10,533 bases of DNA from Planctomycetota bacterium (GCA_013816645.1 JACDEC010000067.1:1-10533); one strand, 5' to 3'. Numbered from the stretch's first letter, positions 1 through 8,031 are shown. The notes: generated from the sequence alone by a model not told the origin. Program-made: numbers and translations.

Positions 1-1200
<1,200 letters not shown>

Positions 1201-1331
1201 GGCGCGATGGTCGCGGACCGGCGGGTGGCTGGCAAGGATCAGCTGCGAAAGCCCGTCCAGGCATCAGAGCGGCGCATCGAGTCGGGCAGTTCATCCTCGC
1301 TTCTCCGCTGGTCGGGCGCGATAACCGGCGG
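1201..1331. other. Divergent spacer between sigma-54 regulator and beta-helix gene
   Basis: These 131 bp separate two outward-facing genes and must carry, or lie close to, both their starts. I see no convincing -35/-10 pair, no sigma-54 element (TGGCAC-N5-TTGC type) and no strong inverted repeat. Confidence 0.4.
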
Positions 1332-3041
1332 ATGTCACGCCTGCTCCTCGCCGTTCGCGCCACCGTCGTCGCGGCCCTCTCGCTCACCCTCGTTGGTCCT
1401 GGCAGTGCTGCCGAGTCGGGAACCGTCGCGCCGGCTGCTCCAGCGGTCGAAGCGGCCCCGGCGTCCGTGACGACGGTGTACGCCAGTCCCGATGGCGACG
1501 ATGGCGCTGTCGGCTCTGCCGAGTTGCCGGTGCGCAGCCTGCGCCGCGCCCTGGCCCTGGTCCCGCCGGGCGGCCGCGTGTCCCTGGCGAGCGGGACCTG
1601 GCGCGAAGGGCGCCTGACCATGGAACGCGGTGGTAGCCCCGAGTCACCGCTGGTGATCGAGGGCGCCGGTATTGGCAAGACCATCATCACCGGCGCGGTC
1701 CCGGTGACCGGTTGGCAGAGCGCCGGCGGCAAGGTCTGGAAGGTCGAGGGCTGGTCGACCAACTGCCAGCAGCTGTCGGTGGACGGCGTCATGCTCGCCC
1801 AGATCGGCGCTCGCTCGCCATGGCACACCAAGGTGCTGTGGGCGAACAAGGTCTGCCTGCCGCCGCGCGGCAAGGGCGTCGGCGACCTGGCGCCCGGCTC
1901 GTTCTACCACGACGGCGACGCCCAGACGCTGTACTGCCAACTTGCCGACGGCTCCGACCCCAACAGCCACAGCCTCGAAGCCAGCAGCCAGGACTTCCTC
2001 ATCAACGGTGGTTCGACCCGCCACGTCACCCTGCGCGGGCTGGCCCTGACCCGCAGCAACGGCACGGTCAGCGGCGACCGCTCGACGCTCCTTCGGCTGG
2101 GCGCCTCGCATTGGACCGTCGAAGATTGCGAGATCAGCCACGGGGATTTCGTCGGCATCGGCATCACCGGCGAGCACCACGTCGTCCGTCGCTGCAGCGT
2201 GGTCGGCAACGGCAACACCGGCATCGACATGAACGGCTCGGATGCCGCCCACGGCTACCGCTGGTTCGCCGACCGCGCGCCGATGCACGTGCTGGTCGAG
2301 GACTGCGCGATCTCGCGCAACAACGCCCGCGATTTCTTCAATGACTGGCACGCCGGCGGTATGAAGTGCATCCCCGCCTGCCGCGCCGTCACCGTGCGTC
2401 GTTGCGAGGTGCGCGACAACCGCGGCGCCGGCATCTGGTTCGACAGCTGCTTGGGCGACATCCTCATCGAGGACAATCTGGTGGTCGGCAACGACACCGG
2501 AATCTTCTACGAAATCTCGGCGCCAGCCGTCGGTGATGGCTACGGCGCGCTGATCCGCAACAACCGCGTGGTCGGCAGCAAGCACCAGGGCATCTACGTC
2601 TCGGCTTCCCAGGGCGCGCGGGTCGAGGGCAATACGCTGTTCTCGAACTGGGCGAATCTGGTGATCCACGGCATGCCGCGCGAGCAGCACCAGCTCAAGG
2701 GCAACAGCGCGCGCAACAACGTGCTCGGCTCCGCCAAGCTCGCCGACCTCATCCTCTTCGCGGGCAAGGACGCCGCGGACAACGTCGTCGAAGGCAATTT
2801 CTACGCGCGGCGCTCCGGCAAGTCCGAAGACCAAACCCCGCGCATCGGCGTGGTCAAGGGCACCGGGTACGACATCACCCACCGCGACTTGGTCAAACTC
2901 GCCAAGGATGTCGGCTGCGAACGCGAGGGTCGTTGCGGCGATCCGCTGTGGCGCAACGCCGACAAGCACGACTTCTTCATGCGCAATGACAGCCCTGCCC
3001 GCGATAAGGGCTGGCACCCGCCCAAGGCGGCGAAGCCTTAG
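1332..3041 (+). CDS. Secreted right-handed parallel beta-helix repeat protein
   Basis: This 569-residue protein has a likely signal peptide (MSRLLLAVRA, hydrophobic to about residue 22, cleavage near GSAA-ES at 27-28) and should act outside the cytoplasm. After a short Ala/Pro segment comes the TTVYASPDG...PVRSLRRAL block (47-74) that commonly opens pectate-lyase-like and DUF1565-like beta-helix proteins, where a short strand precedes the first coils. Coils run from about 105 to 490 with repeated V-x-x-C/N-x-V units: C266, C288, C325, C358, then N382, N411, N434 and N489. A conserved-looking block, WHAGGMK at 339-345 and GIWFDSC at 367-373, may mark the active-site face. The fold is typical of polysaccharide lyases and hydrolases, so carbohydrate binding or cleavage is plausible. 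I cannot identify a catalytic set or substrate. The ATG at 1332 is chosen because it directly starts the signal peptide; the ribosome site is weak. Confidence 0.9.
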   Translation: MSRLLLAVRATVVAALSLTLVGPGSAAESGTVAPAAPAVEAAPASVTTVYASPDGDDGAVGSAELPVRSLRRALALVPPGGRVSLASGTWREGRLTMERGGSPESPLVIEGAGIGKTIITGAVPVTGWQSAGGKVWKVEGWSTNCQQLSVDGVMLAQIGARSPWHTKVLWANKVCLPPRGKGVGDLAPGSFYHDGDAQTLYCQLADGSDPNSHSLEASSQDFLINGGSTRHVTLRGLALTRSNGTVSGDRSTLLRLGASHWTVEDCEISHGDFVGIGITGEHHVVRRCSVVGNGNTGIDMNGSDAAHGYRWFADRAPMHVLVEDCAISRNNARDFFNDWHAGGMKCIPACRAVTVRRCEVRDNRGAGIWFDSCLGDILIEDNLVVGNDTGIFYEISAPAVGDGYGALIRNNRVVGSKHQGIYVSASQGARVEGNTLFSNWANLVIHGMPREQHQLKGNSARNNVLGSAKLADLILFAGKDAADNVVEGNFYARRSGKSEDQTPRIGVVKGTGYDITHRDLVKLAKDVGCEREGRCGDPLWRNADKHDFFMRNDSPARDKGWHPPKAAKP

Positions 3042-3062
3042 CGTACTGAGATCCCGCGCGCC

Positions 3063-3082
3063 GATCGCGCAGCCGCGCGATC
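3063..3082. terminator. Candidate hairpin between convergent genes
   Basis: A perfect 8-bp stem (GATCGCGC, loop AGCC, GCGCGATC) sits between the beta-helix gene stop (3041) and the convergent anti-sigma gene stop, and overlaps the latter. No T-run follows on either strand, so intrinsic termination is only possible, not clear. Confidence 0.35.
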
Positions 3083-4265
3083 AGCGCAGCGGCAGCGTTT
3101 CGGACAGGGTCGTGCCGCCGCGCAGGCGCAGTTCGACCACCCGCGCAGGTACCTCGAGCCCTGCGAGCGACTCGGTCCACGCGAGTTCGCGGCCTGCCGG
3201 CACGACCTGGGCTTCATCCGCGCGCAGCGCGGTCTGCCAGATCAGCGCACCATTGGCCGCGTAGCCGAGCAGCCAGACGCTGCCAGCCTGCACCTGCAGG
3301 TCGCTGACCGTGCGGTTGGCCAGCGTCACCAGCAGGGCGCGCTGCGGCAGCACGCCCTTGAACGCCTGTTCGTCCTTGGCCAGCCCGCGCTGATCGACTG
3401 CCGGAGCAGGCGCGAATGCCAGCGAGAGCGCAACCGGTCCGGGCGCTCGGACCGGAGCCTGCTTCTCGGCTGGCGCCGGTGCCGCCGGGAGGGCATTGCG
3501 GGTACGCGCTTCGCGCTCCAGTCGGGCGAATGCCTGGTCATCGCTGGATGGCGCAGGAGCGGCTTCGGCGAGTTCGAACGGAGGCTCGGATGGCGCGGCC
3601 ATCACGGTTGCTCCGGCCGATGGCATGGGCATCGCGGCAGCTTCGGGGGACTCGGGCGCGGTCGTCTGCGCAGCGACTGCCAGATCATTGGGGCCGCTCT
3701 CGGCATCGGCCAAGCGCCACTCGTCAGCAGTCGCGCCGATGCGCGCAGGTGGCGCAGCCGCTGGGGCTGGCACCTGGGAACCTGGCTTCGCCAGGGGAGC
3801 CGATGCGGTCACGCTGGGCGCAGAGGGAGCAGGTTCGGCGCCAGCCATGCGATCGGACTCGCCGTTCTCCTTCGCGGTGTCGTGACGGGCGATGCCCGCG
3901 GTCGGCAGCGCCGGGGGCGCGGGTTCCCCGCGCGTCGCCAGCACCGCGACCACTACGCCCGCCGCCAGGGCGGTGGTGACCCACCAGCGCGCGGGGAAGC
4001 GCAGGGGGGCAGGTGATGCAGGGTCGGATACGGGAGCCTGCGGAGCCGCACGGTGCCGCCGCGTCGCAGCGAGGATTCCTTGAAGGACGGAGTCCGGCAG
4101 GTGCGGACTGGGCAGGCCAGCGAGGGCGGCGCGCGTCCGACGGGCGGCGTCCACCGCGTTTGCCAGGGGCTGGCCATGGCGGGCGAGCAGCTGGGCCCAG
4201 GGCTCGTCCGCGATCTCCCCGTCGAGCCGGAGATCGGCCAACTCCGCCAGATCATCCGCGATCAT
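3081..4265 (-). CDS. Putative membrane-anchored anti-sigma factor
   Basis: This 394-residue protein follows the ECF sigma gene with a 4-bp ATGA overlap (4262-4265), so the two are probably translationally coupled. Likely cytoplasmic residues 1-90 are helical, with DLAELADLRLDGEI at 5-18 resembling the start of anti-sigma domains. The usual zinc HxxxCxxC signature is absent: there is no cysteine at all in the protein. One transmembrane segment lies at about 94-111 (WWVTTALAAGVVVAVLA). A long Pro/Ala-rich linker (about 112-280) and a compact beta-rich C-terminal domain (about 305-394, with LLVTLANRT and VWLLGYAANGALIW) should lie outside the inner membrane. Function as the cognate anti-sigma is inferred from operon position and topology. 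The base composition fits the neighbours. Confidence 0.75.
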   Translation of the reverse strand: MIADDLAELADLRLDGEIADEPWAQLLARHGQPLANAVDAARRTRAALAGLPSPHLPDSVLQGILAATRRHRAAPQAPVSDPASPAPLRFPARWWVTTALAAGVVVAVLATRGEPAPPALPTAGIARHDTAKENGESDRMAGAEPAPSAPSVTASAPLAKPGSQVPAPAAAPPARIGATADEWRLADAESGPNDLAVAAQTTAPESPEAAAMPMPSAGATVMAAPSEPPFELAEAAPAPSSDDQAFARLEREARTRNALPAAPAPAEKQAPVRAPGPVALSLAFAPAPAVDQRGLAKDEQAFKGVLPQRALLVTLANRTVSDLQVQAGSVWLLGYAANGALIWQTALRADEAQVVPAGRELAWTESLAGLEVPARVVELRLRGGTTLSETLPLR

Positions 4266-4912
4266 GACAGATCCTCGGCGCGGATGCGGGTTTCGAGGAT
4301 CGCGCGCAGCGCCGCGCGAGCGCGATTGAGGCGGCTTTTCACGGTGCCCTCGGGAACGTCGAGTCGCGCGGCGATGGCCAGGTAGTCGAGGCCCTCGAAT
4401 TCGCGCAGCAGGAGCAGCTCGCGCTGATCGGCGTCCAGCTGAGCCAAGGCCTCACGCACCGCGCGTCGGTGGTCGTCGGCGACCAGCGCATCGACGGGCC
4501 CGGCACCGGGGGCCGTCGGCGACAGGGTGACGAGGTCGACGCAGCGCGGTCGTTTGCGGGCGATGAGGTCGAGCGCGCGGTTGCGCGCCAGTCGGTAGAG
4601 CCAGGTGTAGAAAGCGCTCTCACCAGCGAAGCGATCGAGGTTGGTCCAGGCGCGCACGAAGGCCTCCTGGGTGTATTCAGCGGCGAGGTCGGCATCGCCG
4701 TTGGCCAAGTGCAGCAGCATGGCGTAGAGCCGCGGACCATGGCGGACGACCAGCACCTCGTAGGCCGCCGCATCGCCGGCGCGAGCGGCTGCGACGATGC
4801 GGCGTTCCTCGTCGGGATCGGGTCCATGGGGATTGGACGATGTCGCAGCGCTGATGTTCCCAACGACCGGGCTGGTCGCAGGGTTGGGCACCGGGACGTC
4901 CTGCGTCGTCAC
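4262..4912 (-). CDS. ECF-type RNA polymerase sigma factor (sigma-70 family)
   Basis: This 216-residue protein directs RNA polymerase to alternative promoters. Sigma region 2 spans about 50-122, with the DAAAYEVLVVRHGPRLY entry helix and the -10-recognising segment around AEYTQEAFVRAWTNLDRF and FYTWLYRLARNRALDLIARK. Region 4 spans about 150-205 and has the typical AQLDADQRELLLLREFEGLDY lead and the helix-turn-helix YLAIAARLDVPEGTVKSRLNRAR. No region 3 separates them, as usual in the ECF group. The first 30 or so residues are a variable, likely disordered extension. The start is GTG at 4912; an in-frame stop lies about 30 bases upstream, so no longer form is possible, although a shorter one starting nearer residue 34 cannot be excluded. 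No strong Shine-Dalgarno is visible. The gene is co-transcribed with the downstream putative anti-sigma factor. Confidence 0.95.
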   Translation of the reverse strand: MTTQDVPVPNPATSPVVGNISAATSSNPHGPDPDEERRIVAAARAGDAAAYEVLVVRHGPRLYAMLLHLANGDADLAAEYTQEAFVRAWTNLDRFAGESAFYTWLYRLARNRALDLIARKRPRCVDLVTLSPTAPGAGPVDALVADDHRRAVREALAQLDADQRELLLLREFEGLDYLAIAARLDVPEGTVKSRLNRARAALRAILETRIRAEDLS

Positions 4913-4995
4913 CGCGGCACGGTCGCTGGCAGCGGCACGAGGTCAATCAATCTGCATAAAGTCGCCCAGGCCTTGTGTCTCGGGCAACCGCCCCA

Positions 4996-5004
4996 TGCTA
5001 GAAT
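4996..5004 (+). promoter_or_regulatory. Extended -10 promoter of the single-domain response regulator
   Basis: TGCTAGAAT reads as an extended -10 (TGn followed by TAGAAT at 4999-5004), with transcription expected near 5011. The -35 is weak (TGTCTC at 4976-4981 with a 17-bp spacer), as is common with extended -10 elements. It lies 30 bp upstream of the response regulator start, in the 122-bp spacer shared with the divergent sigma-factor operon. Confidence 0.6.
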
Positions 5005-5034
5005 GGTAACTGTTGTAGCGCCAAGGACTCAGAC

Positions 5035-5460
5035 GTGGACCGGACCCCCCGCATCCTGCTCGTCGATGACAACGCCGGCGACGTCGACCTGACCCAGGAG
5101 GCGTTCCGCGAGTGCAGCGTCCACGCCCACTTCTACATCGCTGGTGACGGCCATGAGGCCCTGCAGTTCCTGATGCGCGAAGGGGCGTTCGTCGAAGCGC
5201 CCACCCCCGATCTGATCATCCTCGATCTCAACCTGCCCCGACTCAGCGGCCGCGATGTGCTGCGGCGCATCAAGTCGACGCCCGAGCTGCGTCGCATTCC
5301 GATCGTCGTATTGAGCACCTCATCGAGCGCGCAGGACATCCACGCCTGCTACGAGCTGATGGCGAACACCTACATCGTGAAGCCCACCCAATGGGAGGAT
5401 CTCCTGCGGGTGGTGCGGACCCTCGAGCAATACTGGTTCGGGACGGCGACGCTGCCGTAG
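5035..5460 (+). CDS. Single-domain response regulator, Rcp1-like (CheY fold)
   Basis: This 141-residue protein is a stand-alone receiver domain, so it should relay phosphate or act by protein-protein contact, not by binding DNA. Visible signature residues are D11/D12 (ILLVDDN), phospho-acceptor D64 (IILDLNLP), switch S94/T95 (VVLSTS) and K116 (YIVKP). The NAGDVDLTQEAF start, the insertion before D64 (about 50-58) and the C-terminal EQYWF resemble the Rcp1 subgroup, whose known members often pair with phytochrome-like or other hybrid histidine kinases. The start is GTG at 5035, preceded by AAGGA at 5023-5027 with a 7-base gap, and by an extended -10 promoter. No kinase gene is in the window. 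Being divergent from the ECF sigma operon suggests, but does not show, a common signalling role. Confidence 0.95.
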   Translation: MDRTPRILLVDDNAGDVDLTQEAFRECSVHAHFYIAGDGHEALQFLMREGAFVEAPTPDLIILDLNLPRLSGRDVLRRIKSTPELRRIPIVVLSTSSSAQDIHACYELMANTYIVKPTQWEDLLRVVRTLEQYWFGTATLP

Positions 5461-5467
5461 CAGCTGC

Positions 5468-5502
5468 GGCGAGGTGACTAGCGCCTAGCCCGCCTTGCCT
5501 TT
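5468..5502 (+). terminator. Weak candidate terminator after the response regulator
   Basis: GGCGAGG (5468-5474) can pair with CCTTGCC (5493-5499, one G-U), enclosing a small CTAG-CGC-CTAG hairpin, and is followed by only three Ts; a T6 run lies further on at 5515-5520. It spans the 24-bp gap between convergent genes and the 3' end of the minus-strand gene. Confidence 0.3.
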
Positions 5503-5739
5503 CCCGCTGCACTGTTTTTTGAGCAGCGCCTTGAACGGGCGCAGCTCCTCCCCCGCATCCGCGAGCACGGCACGGTGCTCCCTGGTATCGGGGTCGAGTT
5601 CGAGCCAGTCGCCTTCCCGGTAGAGGACCGTGGCGACCTGGAGGCCGCGCCGATGCATGCGCGCCCTGCACGTCGAAAGGTCGACTTCGACCTGCCACTC
5701 CTCGCCGATCAAGGTGGTCACCGCTATGAAAATCCGCAT
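5485..5739 (-). CDS. Small protein of unknown function, paralogue A of a divergent pair
   Basis: This 84-residue protein matches no family I recognise. It has three or four likely beta strands (MRIFIAVTT at 1-9, WQVEVDL at 15-21, residues 24-30, ATVLY), then WLELDP at about 45-50, and an amphipathic helix (about 54-75) ending in a Lys-rich tail (LLKKQ...GKGKAG). It has two cysteines (C24 and one in the tail), no signal peptide and no membrane segment, so it is probably cytoplasmic. The ATG at 5739 is chosen over longer in-frame starts (up to 6009) because GGAG sits at 5750-5747 with a 7-base gap, and because the start then aligns exactly with the MR start of paralogue B on the other strand. 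Both genes are 255 bp. It converges on the response regulator with 24 bp between stops. Confidence 0.8.
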   Translation of the reverse strand: MRIFIAVTTLIGEEWQVEVDLSTCRARMHRRGLQVATVLYREGDWLELDPDTREHRAVLADAGEELRPFKALLKKQCSGKGKAG

Positions 5740-5775
5740 TGCCACGCTCCACCACTCCAGTCCGTGATGGATCTC

Positions 5776-5781
5776 ATTGTA
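5776..5781 (-). promoter_or_regulatory. Candidate -10 of paralogue A
   Basis: TACAAT on the minus strand is a good -10 match about 36 bases upstream of the paralogue A start. No good -35 is seen 17 bases further up, so this is tentative. Confidence 0.35.
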
Positions 5782-5808
5782 AGCACTGGGGAAACTGCGG
5801 ACGCACCG

Positions 5809-5845
5809 GTCTGGCGATCCCGAACAGCTGTGAAAGCCGCCAGAC
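5809..5845. promoter_or_regulatory. Inverted repeat, candidate operator shared by the divergent pair
   Basis: GTCTGGCG (5809-5816) and CGCCAGAC (5838-5845) are perfect 8-bp inverted arms separated by 21 bp. The centre (about 5827) is close to the midpoint (5821) of the two divergent starts at 5739 and 5903. No T-run follows, so it does not look like a terminator. An operator role is inferred from position only. Confidence 0.4.
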
Positions 5846-5902
5846 GTCGCAGGGGCACCGCACGCAGATTGTGCCGACGTCGAGACCGCTAGGATCCCAG
5901 CC

Positions 5903-6157
5903 ATGCGCGTGATCGTCTCGATCGAGACCATCGTCCAAGCTTGGCAGGTCGAGGTCGACCTCGGCAACGGAGCCGTCGTCGTCCGCTGCGAACACCGAAC
6001 AGTTGCCACCGCCCAGTACGATGGCGACGGCCGATGGAGTCAGATCGATCCGCTGGGACCCGAGGTTCGACAGATCCTGTCCCGTGCGACGCGTGAGATC
6101 GCGCGGTTCGACGCCGTTCTGCGCGATGCGCGGACGGCGGCGATGTTTCCGCGCTGA
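5903..6157 (+). CDS. Small protein of unknown function, paralogue B of a divergent pair
   Basis: This 84-residue protein is a clear paralogue of the minus-strand gene that starts 163 bp away. Shared features are the MR start, T9 followed by a hydrophobic pair, WQVEVDL (A 15-21, B 14-20), VAT (A 35-37, B 34-36), a Tyr two residues later, W-x-x-hydrophobic-DP, and a C-terminal helix with matching L, A, E, F, A and L positions. By eye this is about 26 identities over about 74 aligned residues with two one-residue gaps. The predicted layout is four beta strands followed by one helix, with no signal peptide or membrane segment. It differs in having a central VVVRCEHR strand with one cysteine and in lacking the Lys-rich tail. 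AGGA at 5891-5894 precedes the ATG by 8 bases. I recognise no family or function. A strong hairpin lies 26 bp downstream of the stop. Confidence 0.8.
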   Translation: MRVIVSIETIVQAWQVEVDLGNGAVVVRCEHRTVATAQYDGDGRWSQIDPLGPEVRQILSRATREIARFDAVLRDARTAAMFPR

Positions 6158-6182
6158 TCGCAAACGGCCGGTATCAAACGAA

Positions 6183-6211
6183 GGAGCCCGGCGGCCTGAC
6201 CGCCGGGCTCC
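6183..6211. terminator. Bidirectional intrinsic terminator
   Basis: GGAGCCCGGCGG (6183-6194), loop CCTGA, then CCGCCGGGCTCC (6200-6211) is a perfect 12-bp GC-rich stem. Flanking AACG/CGTT-like bases could extend it. Downstream bases are moderately T-rich on both strands (GTTGATGTT on plus, TTCGTTTG on minus). It sits between convergent genes ending at 6157 and 6236, so it probably ends both transcripts. Confidence 0.8.
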
Positions 6212-6235
6212 GTTGATGTTCGATCCTGCTGACGA

Positions 6236-7048
6236 TCAGTCGGCGCGGTATTCGAAGCCGATGCCGAAGACGATTTCGCCCGGATCGGTGCCCGCCAGTT
6301 CGAGCGCGTCCTTATCGTCCGAGCCGAGCCACCAGTGGCCCTCGACCATGAGCGTGGCCCAGGTCTCTTCCCAGGGCAGGGGCAGGGTCAGCTGACCGCC
6401 GATATTGAGGGTGGTTATGCCCTGCGTGTCGGCGCCGCTGATGATCTCGTGGTAGCTACGGCTGGCGAGGTCGACGGTCTGCCAGGCGATGAAGTCGATC
6501 GGGGCATCCTGGTACAGTTCGCGGACGCCGATCGTGCCGATCCAGTGGTTGTCGTGGCCCTGGTAGTCGGTGTTGTCGAACAGGTTGTAGGCGGCGGAGC
6601 CACCGAGTTCGATGCCTTCGATGGGCGTCAGATACCAGACATCAGCACCGGCCCAGTTGAACGGAGCCGCGCCGGTGATGTGCGGGTAGGTCTTGCTCTC
6701 GACGAACGGGATGATCTGCACGTAGTCCTGGATCTCGATCAGGTAGTCGATGCGACCGGTGATCCGCACGGTCTCGAAGGTATGGGTGCTATCGGGAGTG
6801 GTATGGTCGCCATCGATGGCGACGTCGCCAGTCAGACGGATGCCGATGTCCCAGTACCGGCCGATGAGCGTGACTTCCCCGGTCGCGTCCGGGTGCACGA
6901 CCCGGTGCTCGTCGTAGAGCTTGTTGAGCAGCTCGAAGCTCGCACGCAGGTCCTGCGGCCCGGTGGCCAGGTCCATCTCCATGGCGGCGAGGGTGGGTGC
7001 GGTGAGCGAGGCCAGACAGGCTGCCAGGCCCAGGACCGGATACTTCAT
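6236..7048 (-). CDS. Exported beta-rich protein, possible outer-membrane barrel, unknown function
   Basis: This 270-residue protein starts with MKYPVLGLAACLASLTAPTLAA, a signal peptide with likely cleavage after residue 22. An LAAC lipobox-like string at 8-11 is probably too near the N-terminus for a lipoprotein. The mature part has many alternating-pattern, aromatic-rich strands (for example about 58-72, 90-116, 134-155, 168-195, 211-222, 229-241) and ends with EIVFGIGFEYRAD, reminiscent of a barrel's last strand, although the terminal residue is Asp and not aromatic. It has one cysteine, inside the signal peptide. Its ATG overlaps the gpsA stop (ATGA, 7045-7048), and the AAGGA-containing end of gpsA can serve as its ribosome site, so it is translationally coupled to gpsA. 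A soluble periplasmic beta protein is the main alternative. I do not recognise the family. Confidence 0.75.
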   Translation of the reverse strand: MKYPVLGLAACLASLTAPTLAAMEMDLATGPQDLRASFELLNKLYDEHRVVHPDATGEVTLIGRYWDIGIRLTGDVAIDGDHTTPDSTHTFETVRITGRIDYLIEIQDYVQIIPFVESKTYPHITGAAPFNWAGADVWYLTPIEGIELGGSAAYNLFDNTDYQGHDNHWIGTIGVRELYQDAPIDFIAWQTVDLASRSYHEIISGADTQGITTLNIGGQLTLPLPWEETWATLMVEGHWWLGSDDKDALELAGTDPGEIVFGIGFEYRAD

Positions 7049-8031
7049 GCGTCTTCTTCCTTGGGTGCGCGGGAGAGGAGTTCGTCCATCGCTTGGGCTA
7101 CCGGTTTAGCAGCCCAAATCACAGATGCTACCTGGGAGGTGATGGGGAGTTCGACCCCATGACGGCGTCCCAGCTCGGTCGCCGCGCGCGCGGTCCAGGC
7201 GCCTTCCGCCACTGTCGCGCGTCCGGCCAGGTGCTGCTGCGGATCCGCTCCACCCCCGATCGCCAGGCCCAGGGCCCGGTTGCGGCCCAGGGGACTGTAG
7301 CAGGTGGTGAGCAGGTCGCCCACCCCGGCCATGCCGGCGAAGGTCGCATCCTGCGCCCCCATGGCGCGGCCCAAACGCCGCATTTCAGCGACTCCCCGGG
7401 TGATCACCGCAGCCTTGACGTTGTCGCCCAGGCGCAGCCCGTCGCAGATGCCTGCCGCGATGGCGATGACGTTCTTCAGCGCCCCGGCGATCTCGACCCC
7501 GAGCAGGTCGGTGGTGGTGTAGCAGCGGAAGCTGCGACCGTGCACCCGCGTGACGCTCAGGGCCACGAGCTGGTCGGGCCCGGCGACGACCAGACAGGCG
7601 GGGCGACCGTTGAGCACCTCGGAGGCGTGGCTGGGGCCGGACAGCGCACCGTAGGGACGACTCCCCAGCGCGGAGCCGAGGACTTCGCTGACCCGGCGCA
7701 GGGATCCCTGCTCGAGCCCCTTGGCGAGGGACACCACCGGCGTTCCCGGCCGCAGCGCACCCGCCAGTCGGACAGCCATCGCCGCGGTGTGCTGGGTGGG
7801 CACCGCCCAGAGCACCAGGTCGGCGGCGCTCAGGGCGGTCGGATCCGCGGTGACGGCGAGTTCGGTGGGCAGCTGGTGTTCGGCGAGCTGGGGATGGCGC
7901 CGGGTCGTCGCCAGTTCGGCGACCTTCGCGGCATCGCGGCCCCACAGCAGCATGGGTCTGCCATCGCGCGCCAGCGCGGCGGCAACGGCGGTTCCCCAGC
8001 TGCCCGTACCCACGACTGCGGTCAGCGACAT
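7045..8031 (-). CDS. gpsA: Glycerol-3-phosphate dehydrogenase [NAD(P)+]
   Basis: This cytoplasmic enzyme reduces dihydroxyacetone phosphate to sn-glycerol-3-phosphate, the backbone for membrane phospholipids. The 328 residues match the family's usual length of about 330. The N-terminal dinucleotide fold has VVGTGSWGTAVA (GxGxxG at 8-13) and a WAVPTQ strand end at 75-80. Conserved elements are SLAKGLE (101-107, K104), SGPSHASEV (131-139), ALKNVIAIAAGI (184-195, K186), GDNVKAA (202-208), TRGVAEM (211-217), FAGMAGVGDLLTTC (231-244) and SPLGRNR (246-252), all typical of GpsA. SGPSHA has His where Phe is most common. The ATG at 8031 begins the usual N-terminal strand; no Shine-Dalgarno is visible. 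It lies 106 bp after rbfA on the same strand and is coupled by ATGA to the exported protein downstream. Confidence 0.97.
   Translation of the reverse strand: MSLTAVVGTGSWGTAVAAALARDGRPMLLWGRDAAKVAELATTRRHPQLAEHQLPTELAVTADPTALSAADLVLWAVPTQHTAAMAVRLAGALRPGTPVVSLAKGLEQGSLRRVSEVLGSALGSRPYGALSGPSHASEVLNGRPACLVVAGPDQLVALSVTRVHGRSFRCYTTTDLLGVEIAGALKNVIAIAAGICDGLRLGDNVKAAVITRGVAEMRRLGRAMGAQDATFAGMAGVGDLLTTCYSPLGRNRALGLAIGGGADPQQHLAGRATVAEGAWTARAATELGRRHGVELPITSQVASVIWAAKPVAQAMDELLSRAPKEEDA

Noticed and set aside
1644..3017. Long open frame (457 codons) on the minus strand opposite the beta-helix gene
   Set aside because: It lies antisense in GC-rich coding DNA, with a low-complexity Val/Ala/Asp translation and no family motif, while the plus strand encodes a signal peptide and regular beta-helix coils.
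5515..5520. A6 run (minus strand) near the end of paralogue A, as a possible frameshift site
   Set aside because: The codon phase is CTC AAA AAA CAG, so the slippery heptamer pattern X-XXY-YYZ is not in the required frame, and the protein ends normally 30 bases later.
5843..5882. GACGTCG occurring twice (5843-5849 and 5876-5882)
   Set aside because: Seven bases is too short to stand out in GC-rich DNA, and the 33-bp spacing has no other support.
5740..6009. N-terminal extension of paralogue A to an ATG at 6009
   Set aside because: The extra 90 residues are antisense to the start of paralogue B and low in family-like pattern; the ATG at 5739 has a good ribosome site and matches the start of paralogue B.
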